Positions 8,332 to 16,990 of a DNA stretch of 64,000 bases are shown here, piece after piece. Below the pieces are notes generated by a model. The model ran no database searches. It was not told where the DNA came from and saw nothing but the letters and a program-made list of their open reading frames with translations. The position numbers and the translations under genes were made by a program. Source of the stretch: Akkermansiaceae bacterium (lineage in GTDB: Bacteria > Verrucomicrobiota > Verrucomicrobiia > Verrucomicrobiales > DEV007); contig JACKQE010000007.1 of assembly GCA_024233005.1 (NCBI GenBank), forward strand, positions 1-64,000, written 5' to 3'. How positions within the stretch are numbered: the stretch's first letter is position 1; each line of letters opens with the position of its first letter.

Positions 8332-9054
8332 TCATCTGGTGGTTTGTTTTCCAGAGGGGCGCGGACCCCGTGGGCCGGATGCTTCCGCAGTTCCTGCTTC
8401 CCGAACGGGAGCGAAGCTTCGGCGATGAATGGGGCAGGGGCCCAGTCGATGCAGCGCATCCAGATGGACGGCGGTTCCATAGCCTTTGTGACGGTCGAAA
8501 GCATAGCCCGGCCAGGTGAGCGCGTGGGCCTGCATCAGCCGGTCCCGGGTGACCTTGGCGAGGATGCTGGCCGCGGCAATGCTCATGCTGATACTGTCGC
8601 CTTGGACCAGTGCCAATTGGGGCAGGGGAAAGTCCGGGACGGGCAAGCCGTCGATGAGCGCGAAATCCGGAGGGATGGCCAGTGCCGCGACGGCCCGGCG
8701 CATCGCGGTGTGGGTGGCGACGAGGATATTCAGCTCGTCGATCTCGGAGGCTTCGACGACAGCGACCGCCCACATCACGCGCCGGTCGGTCGTGAGTTGT
8801 TCATACAGGTGGTCTCGTTGGGTCGGGGAAAGCTTTTTGGAGTCGTTCAAGCCGGGGCATCTGAAGCGGGCTGGCAAGTGAACCGCCCCCGCGACAACCG
8901 GGCCGGCAAGCGGTCCTCGACCGGCTTCATCAATGCCGACGACGAATCTCCAGCCCTGCTTCTTCGCCTCCGACTCGTGTTTCTGATCGGGAACCTTGGA
9001 CCGGCGAGGGGCGGACGCGCTCATGGCTGGGCGGTTTTTTATGGAACGGGCCAT
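8332..9054 (-). CDS. rnhB: Ribonuclease HII
   Basis: A 240-aa protein with the RNase HII signature GIDEAGRGPLAGPV near residue 40, supplying the first catalytic Asp-Glu pair, then LNDSKKLS and IDGLPVP further on. RNase HII cuts RNA in RNA-DNA hybrids and removes single ribonucleotides from DNA. The ATG at 9054 overlaps the end of the upstream exonuclease gene by 16 bp and has an AGGAAG element about 10 bp before it. A second ATG at 9024 would remove the overlap. The N-terminal extension of about 35 residues before the core is basic and not conserved in the family. The overlap suggests co-transcription and translational coupling with the exonuclease. Confidence 0.95.
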   Translation of the reverse strand: MARSIKNRPAMSASAPRRSKVPDQKHESEAKKQGWRFVVGIDEAGRGPLAGPVVAGAVHLPARFRCPGLNDSKKLSPTQRDHLYEQLTTDRRVMWAVAVVEASEIDELNILVATHTAMRRAVAALAIPPDFALIDGLPVPDFPLPQLALVQGDSISMSIAAASILAKVTRDRLMQAHALTWPGYAFDRHKGYGTAVHLDALHRLGPCPIHRRSFAPVREAGTAEASGPRGPRPSGKQTTR

Positions 9055-9587
9055 TCGACGGCCACTTCCTGCAACTGCTTGAAGCGGTTCGTATAACGGA
9101 CCAGGCCATACTCGGCACCGTATTCGTGCACTTCCTTGGTGACCTTGACGTCGAAGGCGCAGTAGCGGGCGATTTCCAGGATCTTGCCTTCACGCCACCA
9201 GCGGATCGCCTGGGTGCCTTCGGCGGTTTTGCCAACCCCGAGCGTGGGCTGGGCCACCGCTTCGAGCTTGGGGCGGTGACCGATTTTTTCCTCGAGATCG
9301 ACCATGAGGTCAAAGCTGGGAATTTCCTCCTTGAGATTGAGAACGGTGTAGGCCTGGAGAACTTCGTAGTCGAAGTAAATGTGGTTGAAACCAATCACCA
9401 GATCCGCCCTTCTTAACTGATCCACCAGATCGTCGGCGTCCTCTTCTCCAAAAATGCGGTAGGCACCCAGCCGGGTGGAGTAGGTGACGCCGATGGACAT
9501 CTTCATGAGGTCCTTGCGCCCCCAGCCGCCCACATCATTGGCGGACTTTTGGGTTTCCAGATCGAAGTATACAAAGTCCCGGGCCAT
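9039..9587 (-). CDS. Predicted 3'-5' exonuclease of the DEDD (RNase H-like) superfamily
   Basis: A 182-aa protein resembling the YprB/RNase_H_2-type exonuclease domain. Visible motifs are YFDLETQ near the N-terminus (Asp and Glu of Exo I), IGFNHIYFDYEVL (Exo II Asp) and ARYCAFDVKVTKEV near the C-terminus (Exo III Asp). It contains only the nuclease domain. Start: ATG at 9587 is preferred; an in-frame GTG at 9602 sits directly on a GAGGTGG element and is too close for it to be used. It overlaps rnhB downstream by 16 bp, so a nucleic-acid maintenance pair is likely. Substrate unknown. Confidence 0.8.
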   Translation of the reverse strand: MARDFVYFDLETQKSANDVGGWGRKDLMKMSIGVTYSTRLGAYRIFGEEDADDLVDQLRRADLVIGFNHIYFDYEVLQAYTVLNLKEEIPSFDLMVDLEEKIGHRPKLEAVAQPTLGVGKTAEGTQAIRWWREGKILEIARYCAFDVKVTKEVHEYGAEYGLVRYTNRFKQLQEVAVEWPVP

Positions 9588-9623
9588 GGGGAGACGCGGC
9601 ACCCACCTCAGTGGTGGGCACGG

Positions 9624-11261
9624 TCAGTCGAGCAGCGAAGGCTGGCGATCGGGGTGATGCCGGGATGGCTTGAGATCTGGAAAGATCGGATTTTGTTTTT
9701 CGATCCTCTCCAGGGTGGATTGACTGTCTTCGGACGCACTGGCATAGGCTTTCCAGAGAGTGTCGAAGTGGGACAGGTGCTCCTTGGCCCGACGGGTGGC
9801 ATAGTCCCGTGAGGTCTCATTTCGCATCAGCATGGGCCAGTCTCCGGATTGGGCAAGCTGGAGCTCGCGAATCATCTGGGAGACGCAACGGCGGCGGTGG
9901 CTGCCGAGTGGCTCCTCGAGAGTATCGCCGTCTTCTTCGCACGCCTGAACGACCCGGAGCAGTTGGGTGGCGCGACGGTGCAGTTCGGGGTAGATCCAGG
10001 TGTTCTCGTCCGACAGCCAACTCGCGAAATAACCTTCCTCACTCCAGGAAGAAGGCATCGGTTCAACGCTGGGCAGGGCGGCGGAGCCTCCGCATCTCAG
10101 CAAATACTCCGTCGGGGTGGTGAGGATCATGTCATCACGTTTGCTGAGGAGGCGCAGCATTTCCTCAAAAAACTGGGGACCTTCAAACCACCAGCGGCCG
10201 AAGAGTTCCACATCGCAGGCACAGACGAGGATGGGGGGCGGTTCCCCGGGTTCGACCTCGGCGGCCAAGGTCCTGAGTTGGTCGGCCCGGGCGTCGACAA
10301 AATCTTTGGCATGTTCGAGCGCGGCGGCGCGGGCGGCGCCCGGATCATACCATTCCTTGTCGCCTTCCCCGCCGGTGATGCGGTACATTTTGAGGCCGGT
10401 GAAACGGCGGATGGGGCTCCCCTCCAGGTAATCGGAGAGCGCTTCGGGAGGAGCTTCGAGTCCAACATCGCGGTAGAACTCGCGGTATCGTGGATCGCTC
10501 GGATAGCCGGTATCCGCATCCCAAGCCTGGCGGCTGCTCGCCAGGTCGCGCCGGAAGAACGCAAGGCCCCGGGGGCCGCATCCGGCATTGGGTTCCGCTC
10601 CGCTTCGTTCCGGGCCGAAGGCATGGGCTTCGACGATGGTCCAATCCGCCCCGGTTTCACGGATGAGACCGGACAAGGCATGAACGTAAGCGCATTCCGG
10701 AAGCCAGAAGCCCCGTGCGGGGGTCCCGAAGGTCTTCTCGTAGGTTTCCGCACCCACCGAAATCTGGGCTCTCACGGTTTCAGGAACCTGCAGGAGGAGC
10801 GGCAACACGGCATGGGTGGCGGCGGTGGCGGTGATTTCAAGATGGCGGGTTTCCTGAAGTTCCCGGAAGGCCCTGACCAGATCGCGCTGCCATCGGTCCA
10901 CGTACATGTCCCGCAGGCTGGAGAATCGCGCCGCATACCAGGCGGCGAGGCGCCGGTGGGTCTCAGGGGCGCTTTCCCGCATGGATTCACGCTGGGCCAG
11001 CGCGAGGGCCCGTTCCAAGTAGGCTTGGGCCCGGTCCCGCAGCATTGGATCCTGGAGCATCTCCAGCAGCACCGGGGAAAAATTCATTGTCACCCGATAG
11101 GGCACCTCCTCGTCACGCAACCGGTGCAGCACATCGAGGAGCGGGAGGTAGGATTCGGAGATGGCCTCGAACAGCCAGTCTTCCTCCAAGCAGCGGGGAG
11201 ATTCTGGATGACGAACCCACGGCACATGGGCGTGGAGGACGATCGAGAGGAATCTGTTCAT
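9624..11261 (-). CDS. GH57 family glucan branching-type enzyme
   Basis: A 545-aa protein that starts MNRFLSIVLHAHVPWVRHPE, the hallmark opening of GH57 1,4-alpha-glucan branching enzymes. The catalytic nucleophile is expected at Glu189 in FWLPECAY and the acid/base Asp at about 350 in CACDVELFGRWWFEGP. A C-terminal helical domain (DUF1957-type) follows from about 420, and length and domain order match the family. The reaction makes alpha-1,6 branches in glycogen-like glucan in the cytoplasm. Start: ATG at 11261; an upstream TTG two codons earlier is possible. The next upstream gene on the strand is a GYF/RDD membrane protein with a 39-bp gap. Glycogen branching is the best reading, although some GH57 members are amylases. 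Confidence 0.9.
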   Translation of the reverse strand: MNRFLSIVLHAHVPWVRHPESPRCLEEDWLFEAISESYLPLLDVLHRLRDEEVPYRVTMNFSPVLLEMLQDPMLRDRAQAYLERALALAQRESMRESAPETHRRLAAWYAARFSSLRDMYVDRWQRDLVRAFRELQETRHLEITATAATHAVLPLLLQVPETVRAQISVGAETYEKTFGTPARGFWLPECAYVHALSGLIRETGADWTIVEAHAFGPERSGAEPNAGCGPRGLAFFRRDLASSRQAWDADTGYPSDPRYREFYRDVGLEAPPEALSDYLEGSPIRRFTGLKMYRITGGEGDKEWYDPGAARAAALEHAKDFVDARADQLRTLAAEVEPGEPPPILVCACDVELFGRWWFEGPQFFEEMLRLLSKRDDMILTTPTEYLLRCGGSAALPSVEPMPSSWSEEGYFASWLSDENTWIYPELHRRATQLLRVVQACEEDGDTLEEPLGSHRRRCVSQMIRELQLAQSGDWPMLMRNETSRDYATRRAKEHLSHFDTLWKAYASASEDSQSTLERIEKQNPIFPDLKPSRHHPDRQPSLLD

Positions 11262-11300
11262 GACCAAGGAAACGAAGGGGAGCGTGATTTGGACTTCCTG

Positions 11301-12113
11301 TCAACGGGCGAACGAGAGCAGGATGGCGTAAAATGCCAGCAGGATGAGCAGGATGTGGGCGGGGCGCAGGGGAGAGTGGTGGACGACCACGGCGAACCGG
11401 GCATCCCACCAAGTGCGTCCGGTTTGGAGCAGGGAGATCAATCCGAAGGGCAGGGCGATGGCGCCCAGGCAGATGTCCCAGGTGCCGCAGCCTGCCAGCC
11501 ACACGGTGGCGGCACGAAGGAAAGATTTTCCAAGTCCCAGAGGACGCTCGCCGGAAAGACTGAGCCGGATCCGGAATAATGCTTTGCCCGGGGTGGCTCC
11601 CCAAAAATGAATGAAGAGCGATTCCAAAATCAGGACCAGTCCGGAGAGAATCAACTTGAGATAGAGGAACTTCTGGAGAATTTCCGGTTGCGCCATCCAG
11701 GCATAGAACTGGTCACGGCTCAGGTCCGGGGGCGGAGCCGGCATGTCGAAAAAATGCCGGGCCACACTGAGAACCAGCAGCGAATCAAAGAGCCGCGCCG
11801 CAAAGCGGGCCAGAGGGCGACGATTCGTGGGAAGGACGGACCTTCCGCGGGCCGCGTCCTCCACCTGGGCTCGGGTGATGACGGTGCCGTCGGCGCTTTC
11901 CTTGTCCAGCTTGGCTTTGATCTCCTCCCGCTCCCGGGATTCGAGAAGTTCCCGGACGGCCGGTATTTCGCGGAGCGGGATCCAATCGGAGAGGTCGCGA
12001 TGCCAGCCCAGTTGGGAAGGCTGCACCGTGCCCTCCCGGATCATGGTCTCGATCTGGTGCAAAAACAGAGGGCCCTGTTTCCCGCCGTCGTCGGTCGCGA
12101 TATAGATCTGCAT
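11301..12113 (-). CDS. GYF-like plus RDD-family membrane protein
   Basis: A 270-aa protein. The first 60 residues match the GYF_2 (DUF4339) module: IYIATDDGGKQGPLFLHQIETMI followed by QPSQLGWHRDLSDWIPLREI. After a charged linker, an RDD domain starts at about 98 (RPLARFAARLFDSLLVL) and carries several membrane helices to the C-terminus. GYF_2 modules are thought to mediate protein contacts; RDD proteins include putative ion exchangers. The function of this combination is not established. It follows ssb on the same strand after 41 bp. Confidence 0.85.
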   Translation of the reverse strand: MQIYIATDDGGKQGPLFLHQIETMIREGTVQPSQLGWHRDLSDWIPLREIPAVRELLESREREEIKAKLDKESADGTVITRAQVEDAARGRSVLPTNRRPLARFAARLFDSLLVLSVARHFFDMPAPPPDLSRDQFYAWMAQPEILQKFLYLKLILSGLVLILESLFIHFWGATPGKALFRIRLSLSGERPLGLGKSFLRAATVWLAGCGTWDICLGAIALPFGLISLLQTGRTWWDARFAVVVHHSPLRPAHILLILLAFYAILLSFAR

Positions 12114-12154
12114 GAACCTGGAGGCGATGGGCGGGCTTCAACTCCGCCTGACGG

Positions 12155-12685
12155 TCAGAACGGGATGTCGTCTTCCTCTTCGTGCCCGAAATCCGGGGGA
12201 GGGGACGCGGGGTGCGGTTCTTCGCTGCGGTAGCCACTGCCTCCGGAAGGCTGCGGGCGCCCCCCGGAGGGGCGCTCGGTGCGGTAGCCTCCTCCACCGG
12301 GAGGGGCGAATTCCTGAGTGGAGGGGCTTCCGGCGGGGCTGCTGCCATCGTCCTTCCCTCCGAGGAATTGAAAGGCTTCCCCGATGACCTTGAGTCGACT
12401 GCGTTTCTGCCCGGTCTGTTTGTCTTCCCAAGTGTCCATTTGGAGACGGCCTTCGACAAAGACCGGCCGGCCCTTGCGCATGTATTGGCCCGCTATTTCC
12501 GCCTGACGGCCCCAGAGAGTCACGTCGACGAAGGTGGCCTCCTCGCGGCGCTCCCCTTCATCGGTGCTGTAGATCCGGTTCACCGCGAGCGCAATGTCCG
12601 TCACGGCGGTGCCTTTGGGGGTGTAACGCACTTCAGGATCCCGGGTGAGGTTCCCGATCAGCATCACTTTATTGAGATTCGCCAT
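12155..12685 (-). CDS. ssb: Single-stranded DNA-binding protein
   Basis: A 176-aa protein with an OB-fold core at 1-112 starting MANLNKVMLIGNLTRDPE and containing the ATFVDVTLWGRQAE and GRPVFVEGRLQ segments. A Gly/Pro/Ser-rich disordered tail ends in EEEDDIPF, the acidic tip that docks SSB partner proteins. It covers ssDNA in replication, repair and recombination. It is the last gene of the rplY-pth-rpsF-ssb run, 171 bp after rpsF. The rpsF-ssb pairing is common in bacteria, but rpsR does not follow here. Confidence 0.97.
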   Translation of the reverse strand: MANLNKVMLIGNLTRDPEVRYTPKGTAVTDIALAVNRIYSTDEGERREEATFVDVTLWGRQAEIAGQYMRKGRPVFVEGRLQMDTWEDKQTGQKRSRLKVIGEAFQFLGGKDDGSSPAGSPSTQEFAPPGGGGYRTERPSGGRPQPSGGSGYRSEEPHPASPPPDFGHEEEDDIPF

Positions 12686-12856
12686 GACGAGAGATGATAG
12701 AGCTTGAACGCACCGTCAGGAAAGACTTTTTTTCGCTTCCCGGGGTCGATCAGGGACCACAGGTGAACCGCGGCGGATCGGATGCTCCCATCCTGCCGCC
12801 CTCCCCGGAAAAGGGAAGCGTGGGTCTCCTCCGTGGTGAAGCCACGGGTCCGGGCC

Positions 12857-13144
12857 TCAGTTTTTGCGGTCGTAGTGCTGGAGGTGAATGTCAGTGTTCA
12901 GCGCCAGACGGTTGCGGACTTTCACGATGGTGTCCGGTTCCGCTTCAAAGTGGTAGTTGACGAAGAATCCGCCAGAAATGTGGTTGGAAGGGTAGGCAAA
13001 TTCGCGGCGACCGAGGCGGTCGACCTGCTGAAGGGAAGCCCCTTCATCTTCGATTTCTTTGCCAATGCGGTTGATCAGAGTGTCGACGCTGTCTTCCTTG
13101 CCTTGCATGTTGAGCACGATGACTCCTTGATATTTTCTCTTCAT
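12857..13144 (-). CDS. rpsF: 30S ribosomal protein S6
   Basis: A 95-aa protein with the S6 pattern: MKRKYQGVIVLNMQGKED, a central GRREFAYPSNHISGGFFVNY and RNRLALNTDIHLQHYD near the end. It binds 16S rRNA in the platform of the small subunit together with S18. The ATG at 13144 overlaps the stop of pth as ATGA, which points to translational coupling. It lacks the acidic C-terminal tail some S6 proteins have. Confidence 0.96.
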   Translation of the reverse strand: MKRKYQGVIVLNMQGKEDSVDTLINRIGKEIEDEGASLQQVDRLGRREFAYPSNHISGGFFVNYHFEAEPDTIVKVRNRLALNTDIHLQHYDRKN

Positions 13145-13821
13145 GATACTGGGTTGGGGTCCTGTTCGGGTCTTTTGGGATTGTCTGGGTTCTGGGAGCT
13201 CTCCGGGGTGGCGGGACGCGTTGTTTCCGGTCTCTGATTGAAGCGGGTCATGGCTGACTCCATGCCGGAGCCAAGCACACAATTTACCGCATCCGCCGCC
13301 CGCGCCAGAGATTTTTCGACTTCCGGGGCCTCCTCCGGGGAAAAGCGCCCCAGCACGTGGTCGACGATGTCGCCTTCTCCGGCGCGTCCGATACCGAATT
13401 TGAGACGTGGGAAAGAGTCCGTTCCGAGGGTGGCGATGAGACTTTTGATCCCGTTGTGGCCGCCGGCCGAGCCGCCGTGGCGCAGGCGCAGGGTCCCAAG
13501 CGGCAGGTCGGCATCGTCGTAGACGACCAGCATTTCAGTCGGAGGAATCTTGTGGAAGCTGCCCACACGCTGCACCGCGCGTCCGCTCAAGTTCATGAAA
13601 GTCAGAGGCTTGACGAGGAGCACTTGGTCGTGGCGGGCCACGGAGGCTTCCCACTTTTTCTGGGTCGTCCAGGAAACACCCGCCGAGGAGGCGAGACGAT
13701 CCACCACGTCAAAGCCTACATTGTGACGGGTGTGGGCGTATTCCGGTCCCGGATTGCCCAATCCCACGACCATGCGCACGGCGGGGCCGTTTGCTGAGGG
13801 CTGGGAAAGGGCGGGGGACAT
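13141..13821 (-). CDS. pth: Peptidyl-tRNA hydrolase
   Basis: About 226 aa from ATG at 13821. The core opens with VVGLGNPGPEYAHTRHNVGFD, which contains the catalytic His, and includes TFMNLSGRAV, VVYDDADLPLG (catalytic Asp) and GSAGGHNGIKS. It frees tRNA from peptidyl-tRNA that drops off ribosomes. The C-terminal 30 residues (PETTRPATPESSQNPDN...) are a Pro/Ser/Asn-rich extension not needed for catalysis. An in-frame start 17 codons upstream would only add a poorly conserved N-terminus. It sits between rplY and rpsF, a common bacterial order. Confidence 0.95.
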   Translation of the reverse strand: MSPALSQPSANGPAVRMVVGLGNPGPEYAHTRHNVGFDVVDRLASSAGVSWTTQKKWEASVARHDQVLLVKPLTFMNLSGRAVQRVGSFHKIPPTEMLVVYDDADLPLGTLRLRHGGSAGGHNGIKSLIATLGTDSFPRLKFGIGRAGEGDIVDHVLGRFSPEEAPEVEKSLARAADAVNCVLGSGMESAMTRFNQRPETTRPATPESSQNPDNPKRPEQDPNPVS

Positions 13822-13960
13822 GACGGCAAGGTCGGGGGAGGGAAAGTCGCGGAGTCGGAGCGGGAAACGCACTGACCCGGGGCAGCAAAAGCGCCTCCGG
13901 GTCAGGAAAGGGCGGGGCCGGGCGACTCCGCAACCGAGTCAGGGAGTGAGCCGTGCCTGA

Positions 13961-14530
13961 TCAGGCGCGGGGCTCGGCCACCAGCGCCACGACGACACCT
14001 CCGTCCATCGGGGTGGTGACGCCTTTGGGGAGAATGAGATCCCTGATGTGGAGGGAGTTGCCAATTTCAAGACTGGTCACGTCCGCTTCGATGCGCTCGG
14101 GGAGATCGGAAGGCAGGCAGTGAATTTCAAGGCTGTGGATGAGGTGGTCCATGACGCCTCCCAGTTTGACGCCGGCACTGTCACCGATGAGTTCCACCGG
14201 AATGTGGGCATGGATGACTTCATCAGCTTTCACCGCATGGAAGTCGATGTGAACGAATGCCCCGGAGAGAGGATCGCGCTGCACGGCCTGCACCATGGCC
14301 AATTTTTTGGCTTCCCGGGCGCCTTCGATTTCGAGATTGAGCAGGAAATTGATGCTGGTCTGGTGGCGGAGCACCTCACCAAATTCGCGGGCGTCGACCT
14401 GGATGCCGTAATTGTCCTGTTTCGAGCCATAGACCACGGCAGGAACTATGCCCTGGCGGCGGAGTTTCTTGGCGGTGGAGGTGCCGCTGGACTCGCGTTT
14501 CTGTGCTTTGATGGAGAGGTAAGTGGCCAT
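13961..14530 (-). CDS. rplY: 50S ribosomal protein L25 (TL5/CTC form)
   Basis: A 189-aa protein. The N-terminal L25 5S-rRNA-binding domain opens MATYLSIKAQKRESSGT and includes GIVPAVVYGS. The longer C-terminal TL5 domain (IPVELIGDSAGVKLGG...) makes it the CTC form rather than the short E. coli type. Start ATG at 14530. A sigma70-like promoter at 14701-14729 would leave a 5' leader of about 160 nt. First gene of the rplY-pth-rpsF-ssb run. Confidence 0.95.
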   Translation of the reverse strand: MATYLSIKAQKRESSGTSTAKKLRRQGIVPAVVYGSKQDNYGIQVDAREFGEVLRHQTSINFLLNLEIEGAREAKKLAMVQAVQRDPLSGAFVHIDFHAVKADEVIHAHIPVELIGDSAGVKLGGVMDHLIHSLEIHCLPSDLPERIEADVTSLEIGNSLHIRDLILPKGVTTPMDGGVVVALVAEPRA

Positions 14531-14700
14531 GCCAATGGTTCCGGTGCTGGTGGATGAGGTGTCTGCTTGGATGATGGAATTGGTGAGATGGGTCGGAAGG
14601 TCTCTGAAAAAGAAGACTTCGCCGGAGCCCGCACCATTCTCCCGGGACCACTGGAATGAAAAATCACCCAACAAGGGTCCGGGGAGAAAAAAGGGGGCGC

Positions 14701-14729
14701 ATACTAGACGCGGTCCCGAAAGTTGTCAA
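14701..14729 (-). promoter_or_regulatory. Sigma70-like promoter of the rplY-pth-rpsF-ssb cluster
   Basis: On the minus strand TTGACA (14729-14724) is a perfect -35. After a 17-bp spacer comes TAGTAT (14706-14701), matching 4 of 6 -10 positions. Transcription would start near 14694 and give a leader of about 160 nt before rplY. It is the best-scoring promoter seen by eye in the window. Confidence 0.6.
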
Positions 14730-14731
14730 GT

Positions 14732-14765
14732 GGGGGGATTTGACTTCCCTTGGAGGAATCCCCCC
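14732..14765. repeat. 9-bp inverted repeat beside the rplY promoter
   Basis: GGGGGGATT (14732-14740) and AATCCCCCC (14757-14765) are perfect inverted copies separated by 16 bp. The repeat sits immediately upstream of the rplY -35 and about 70 bp before the divergent HTH gene at 14838. No T-run follows on either strand, so it is not a typical terminator. A protein-binding site in the shared divergent region is possible. Confidence 0.45.
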
Positions 14766-14837
14766 CAGCGCAGGGCGCGGCCTGCGAAGCGAGATTGGCG
14801 CTTGTCGGAAGGTCCTTTTTTGCGCACAATAGTTGCC

Positions 14838-15305
14838 ATGGAATCCCATGATGTCTTGCACGACGCTTTTGAGAAGGTGAGTCCCAAGCAAGTGGCCGCT
14901 GAATTGGGGGTTTCCCTTTCCTTGGTTTACAAATGGGCCCAGCCGCCCTCGGGAGATGTCGGCGAGACCGGATCGGGCAGCCGGAATCCCCTCGATCGGG
15001 TTGTCGAGCTGATCAGGCTCTCTCAGGACACCGCGATCATTGAGTGGCTGAGCCGGAAGTCCGGGGGGTATTTCGTGCGGAATCCTCACAGTGACTGCCG
15101 GGCCGGTTTCGAGGTGGTTCCTGCAACCCATGAATTGGTGCAGCAATTCGCGGACCTCCTCTCCGAAATTTCCCAGGCCGCGTTAGACAACAAGATCACC
15201 TTGAAAGAAGCCCAAAAGATCCGCCAGTGCTGGGACGAATTGAAGTCTCATGCCGAAGGATTTGTCCGCTGCTGCGAAGAAGGCGACTTTGCCAGCCTCC
15301 GCTGA
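14838..15305 (+). CDS. Small HTH-type protein, phage-CII-like
   Basis: 155 aa from ATG at 14838. The N-terminal third reads as a helix-turn-helix: SPKQVAAELGVSLSLVYKWAQPP, then RVVELIRLSQDTAIIEWLSRKSGGYFV. The C-terminal half is helical. The pattern resembles phage CII/Cox-like regulatory proteins that occur as chromosomal genes in Verrucomicrobiota; a housekeeping regulator is as likely as a prophage remnant, since no other phage gene is near. It is divergent from rplY. Target genes unknown. Confidence 0.75.
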   Translation: MESHDVLHDAFEKVSPKQVAAELGVSLSLVYKWAQPPSGDVGETGSGSRNPLDRVVELIRLSQDTAIIEWLSRKSGGYFVRNPHSDCRAGFEVVPATHELVQQFADLLSEISQAALDNKITLKEAQKIRQCWDELKSHAEGFVRCCEEGDFASLR

Positions 15306-15388
15306 ATGCCCGGAGTGCCAGGCCTTCCCGTTCGTTGGTCTCCGTTGGCTGGGGCCTGCCGTCCGCTCCGGGGCGGACCGCTGGCTTC

Positions 15389-16129
15389 TCAGTGTTTGTC
15401 GGTGAGCTTCTTTTTCACCGTGCCTTCACCGAGGCCCTTGTCATCGAGACCGAGCTTCTGGAGTTTGGGCGGGATCATGAAATTGCAGTAGCCATTGCCG
15501 GGATTGTTCCGGAAATAATCCTGATGGTAGTCTTCTGCCTCCCAAAATTTGCTGGCGGCCGTGATTTCCGTGACCACGGGATTTTTGAAAATCCCCAGAG
15601 TCCCGATGAGCGCCTTCTTTTGTTCGGCAATGTTCTTTTGCTCCGGGGAATGGTAGAAAATCACGGAGCGGTACTGCGGGCCGACATCATTGCCCTGCCG
15701 GTTCAGCGTGGTCGGATCGTGGGACTGGAAAAACACATCAAGTAAATCCGCATAATTCAACTGGGCAGGGTCGAACTTCACCTGGACCACTTCGGCGTGA
15801 CCGGTGTTCTTTTGGCAGACCTGTTCATAGGTCGGATGGTCGACATGCCCGCCCATGTAGCCTGAGCTCACCTCTTTGACTCCCTTGAGGCGCTCCAGGA
15901 CCGCCTCGACGCACCAGAAGCAACCGCCTCCAAAGGTCGCGGTTTCCAATTTCGGATCGGTCGGGGAGGTGGAGTCGGTTTTCACAGTTTTGGAGGCTTC
16001 GGAAGATCCGGAGGATTCTTTAGGCGCGGCGGAGCTGGAAGAAGCCAGCAGGAATCCGCCCAAAAACGCCGGGACAAGGCCCAGCCAAGAACGGACCAAG
16101 AGGAAACGGGGGCAGCAGAGGGTTTTCAT
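15389..16129 (-). CDS. msrA: Exported peptide-methionine (S)-S-oxide reductase
   Basis: A 246-aa protein. The N-terminus (about 1-35) has a hydrophobic signal-like stretch, and a Ser/Thr/Lys-rich linker precedes the MsrA domain. The domain has the GGGCFWC active site with catalytic Cys70, GYMGGHVDHPTYEQVC and the AEDYHQDYF motif. MsrA reduces methionine-S-sulfoxide in damaged proteins, and the leader suggests work in the periplasm. Resolving cysteines seen in other MsrA types are not obvious near the C-terminus. It is convergent with the HTH gene. Confidence 0.93.
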   Translation of the reverse strand: MKTLCCPRFLLVRSWLGLVPAFLGGFLLASSSSAAPKESSGSSEASKTVKTDSTSPTDPKLETATFGGGCFWCVEAVLERLKGVKEVSSGYMGGHVDHPTYEQVCQKNTGHAEVVQVKFDPAQLNYADLLDVFFQSHDPTTLNRQGNDVGPQYRSVIFYHSPEQKNIAEQKKALIGTLGIFKNPVVTEITAASKFWEAEDYHQDYFRNNPGNGYCNFMIPPKLQKLGLDDKGLGEGTVKKKLTDKH

Positions 16130-16267
16130 GGGAATGATCAGTCTCTCATCATGTTGGCCGCAAACGGCGAGAAATCATTACAGCAAAAGGTTTTTTTTCA
16201 AGAAACCTCATTTCTATCTTGACTAAAACTAATATTAATGGGAAAAGAATGCCATAAGAATAGGTGA

Positions 16268-16483
16268 ATGGCACGCCCGAAAAACACCCTGGATACCATC
16301 CAGATCACCGTCTCCACCACCCAACAGGTGCGTGACCTGTTGGAATTGCTGACGGAACAAGGGCTTTACGGGAAAAACGTGGCGGAAACCGCGCACAATC
16401 TGGTGAAGGAAAAATTGCGGGAATTGATCGAACGGGGGCACTTGCCCCGATCCATTCCCAATACCAATCCTACTCAAGGTTGA
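16268..16483 (+). CDS. Small conserved protein, ribbon-helix-helix-like
   Basis: 71 aa. A short strand-like stretch DTIQITVST is followed by two helices (QQVRDLLELLTEQGLY and VAETAHNLVKEKLRELIERG), the order of ribbon-helix-helix DNA-binding proteins. A GGTGA element lies very close to the ATG. It is preceded by an AT-rich region (16165-16260). It is followed after 52 bp by another small gene. Not a recognised named family; a regulator is a guess from secondary structure. Confidence 0.6.
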   Translation: MARPKNTLDTIQITVSTTQQVRDLLELLTEQGLYGKNVAETAHNLVKEKLRELIERGHLPRSIPNTNPTQG

Positions 16484-16535
16484 GCGGTTCTTATAACCAT
16501 ACCCTCCCAGAAAAACACAGAAACCGAGACCAAAC

Positions 16536-16769
16536 ATGGAATACTATAATCCCAAAAACAGCTCTGGAGACGATAATCTTCGGGTTTTAGAGGCAGCCGC
16601 CTGTGATCCTGAAGCAAGTTACGCCAATGATCCGGCGGTTCGTGAGGCCTTTGACTCCGAATTGCGGGAATTGGCCAAACAAATTGTGACTCACCATCCC
16701 AGTCTGACCCAACTCCTGCTCAGCCTCTCCTCCCCGGAAAAGGCGAATCCTGTCCACGGGCGGAACTAA
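16536..16769 (+). CDS. Hypothetical small acidic protein
   Basis: 77 aa, start ATG at 16536. The sequence is helical in the second half (REAFDSELRELAKQIVTHHPSLTQLLLSL) with no recognised motif. It follows the RHH-like small gene on the same strand, so the two may be co-transcribed. No family assigned. Confidence 0.45.
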   Translation: MEYYNPKNSSGDDNLRVLEAAACDPEASYANDPAVREAFDSELRELAKQIVTHHPSLTQLLLSLSSPEKANPVHGRN

Positions 16770-16990
16770 GTCGGTCTGTTTCGGAATTGTTCGAGGAATC
16801 CTGCCTTTCCTCGGCGTTCCGGTTCTCTTTCCCCGGCTTTTGGTCTCGCCGGGTTTGGGTGCCTTTCAGGGGTGGTCTTCCCTCTGCCGCGCCCCGGTTT
16901 CTGGAACTTCCTTCCATTTCCAGACTGCCGTCTCCATTCTTGAAAAGTCTTGGGCCCCGGTCCACAGTGTGCGTCCCACTTTTGCCCTTG

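Noticed and set aside
9849..11579. 576-codon open frame on the plus strand
   Set aside because: It runs antisense to the GH57 gene, whose catalytic motifs are clear; GC-driven shadow.
14838..15305. Prophage remnant suggested by the CII-like HTH protein
   Set aside because: No integrase, structural phage gene or attachment repeat nearby; flanked by housekeeping genes.
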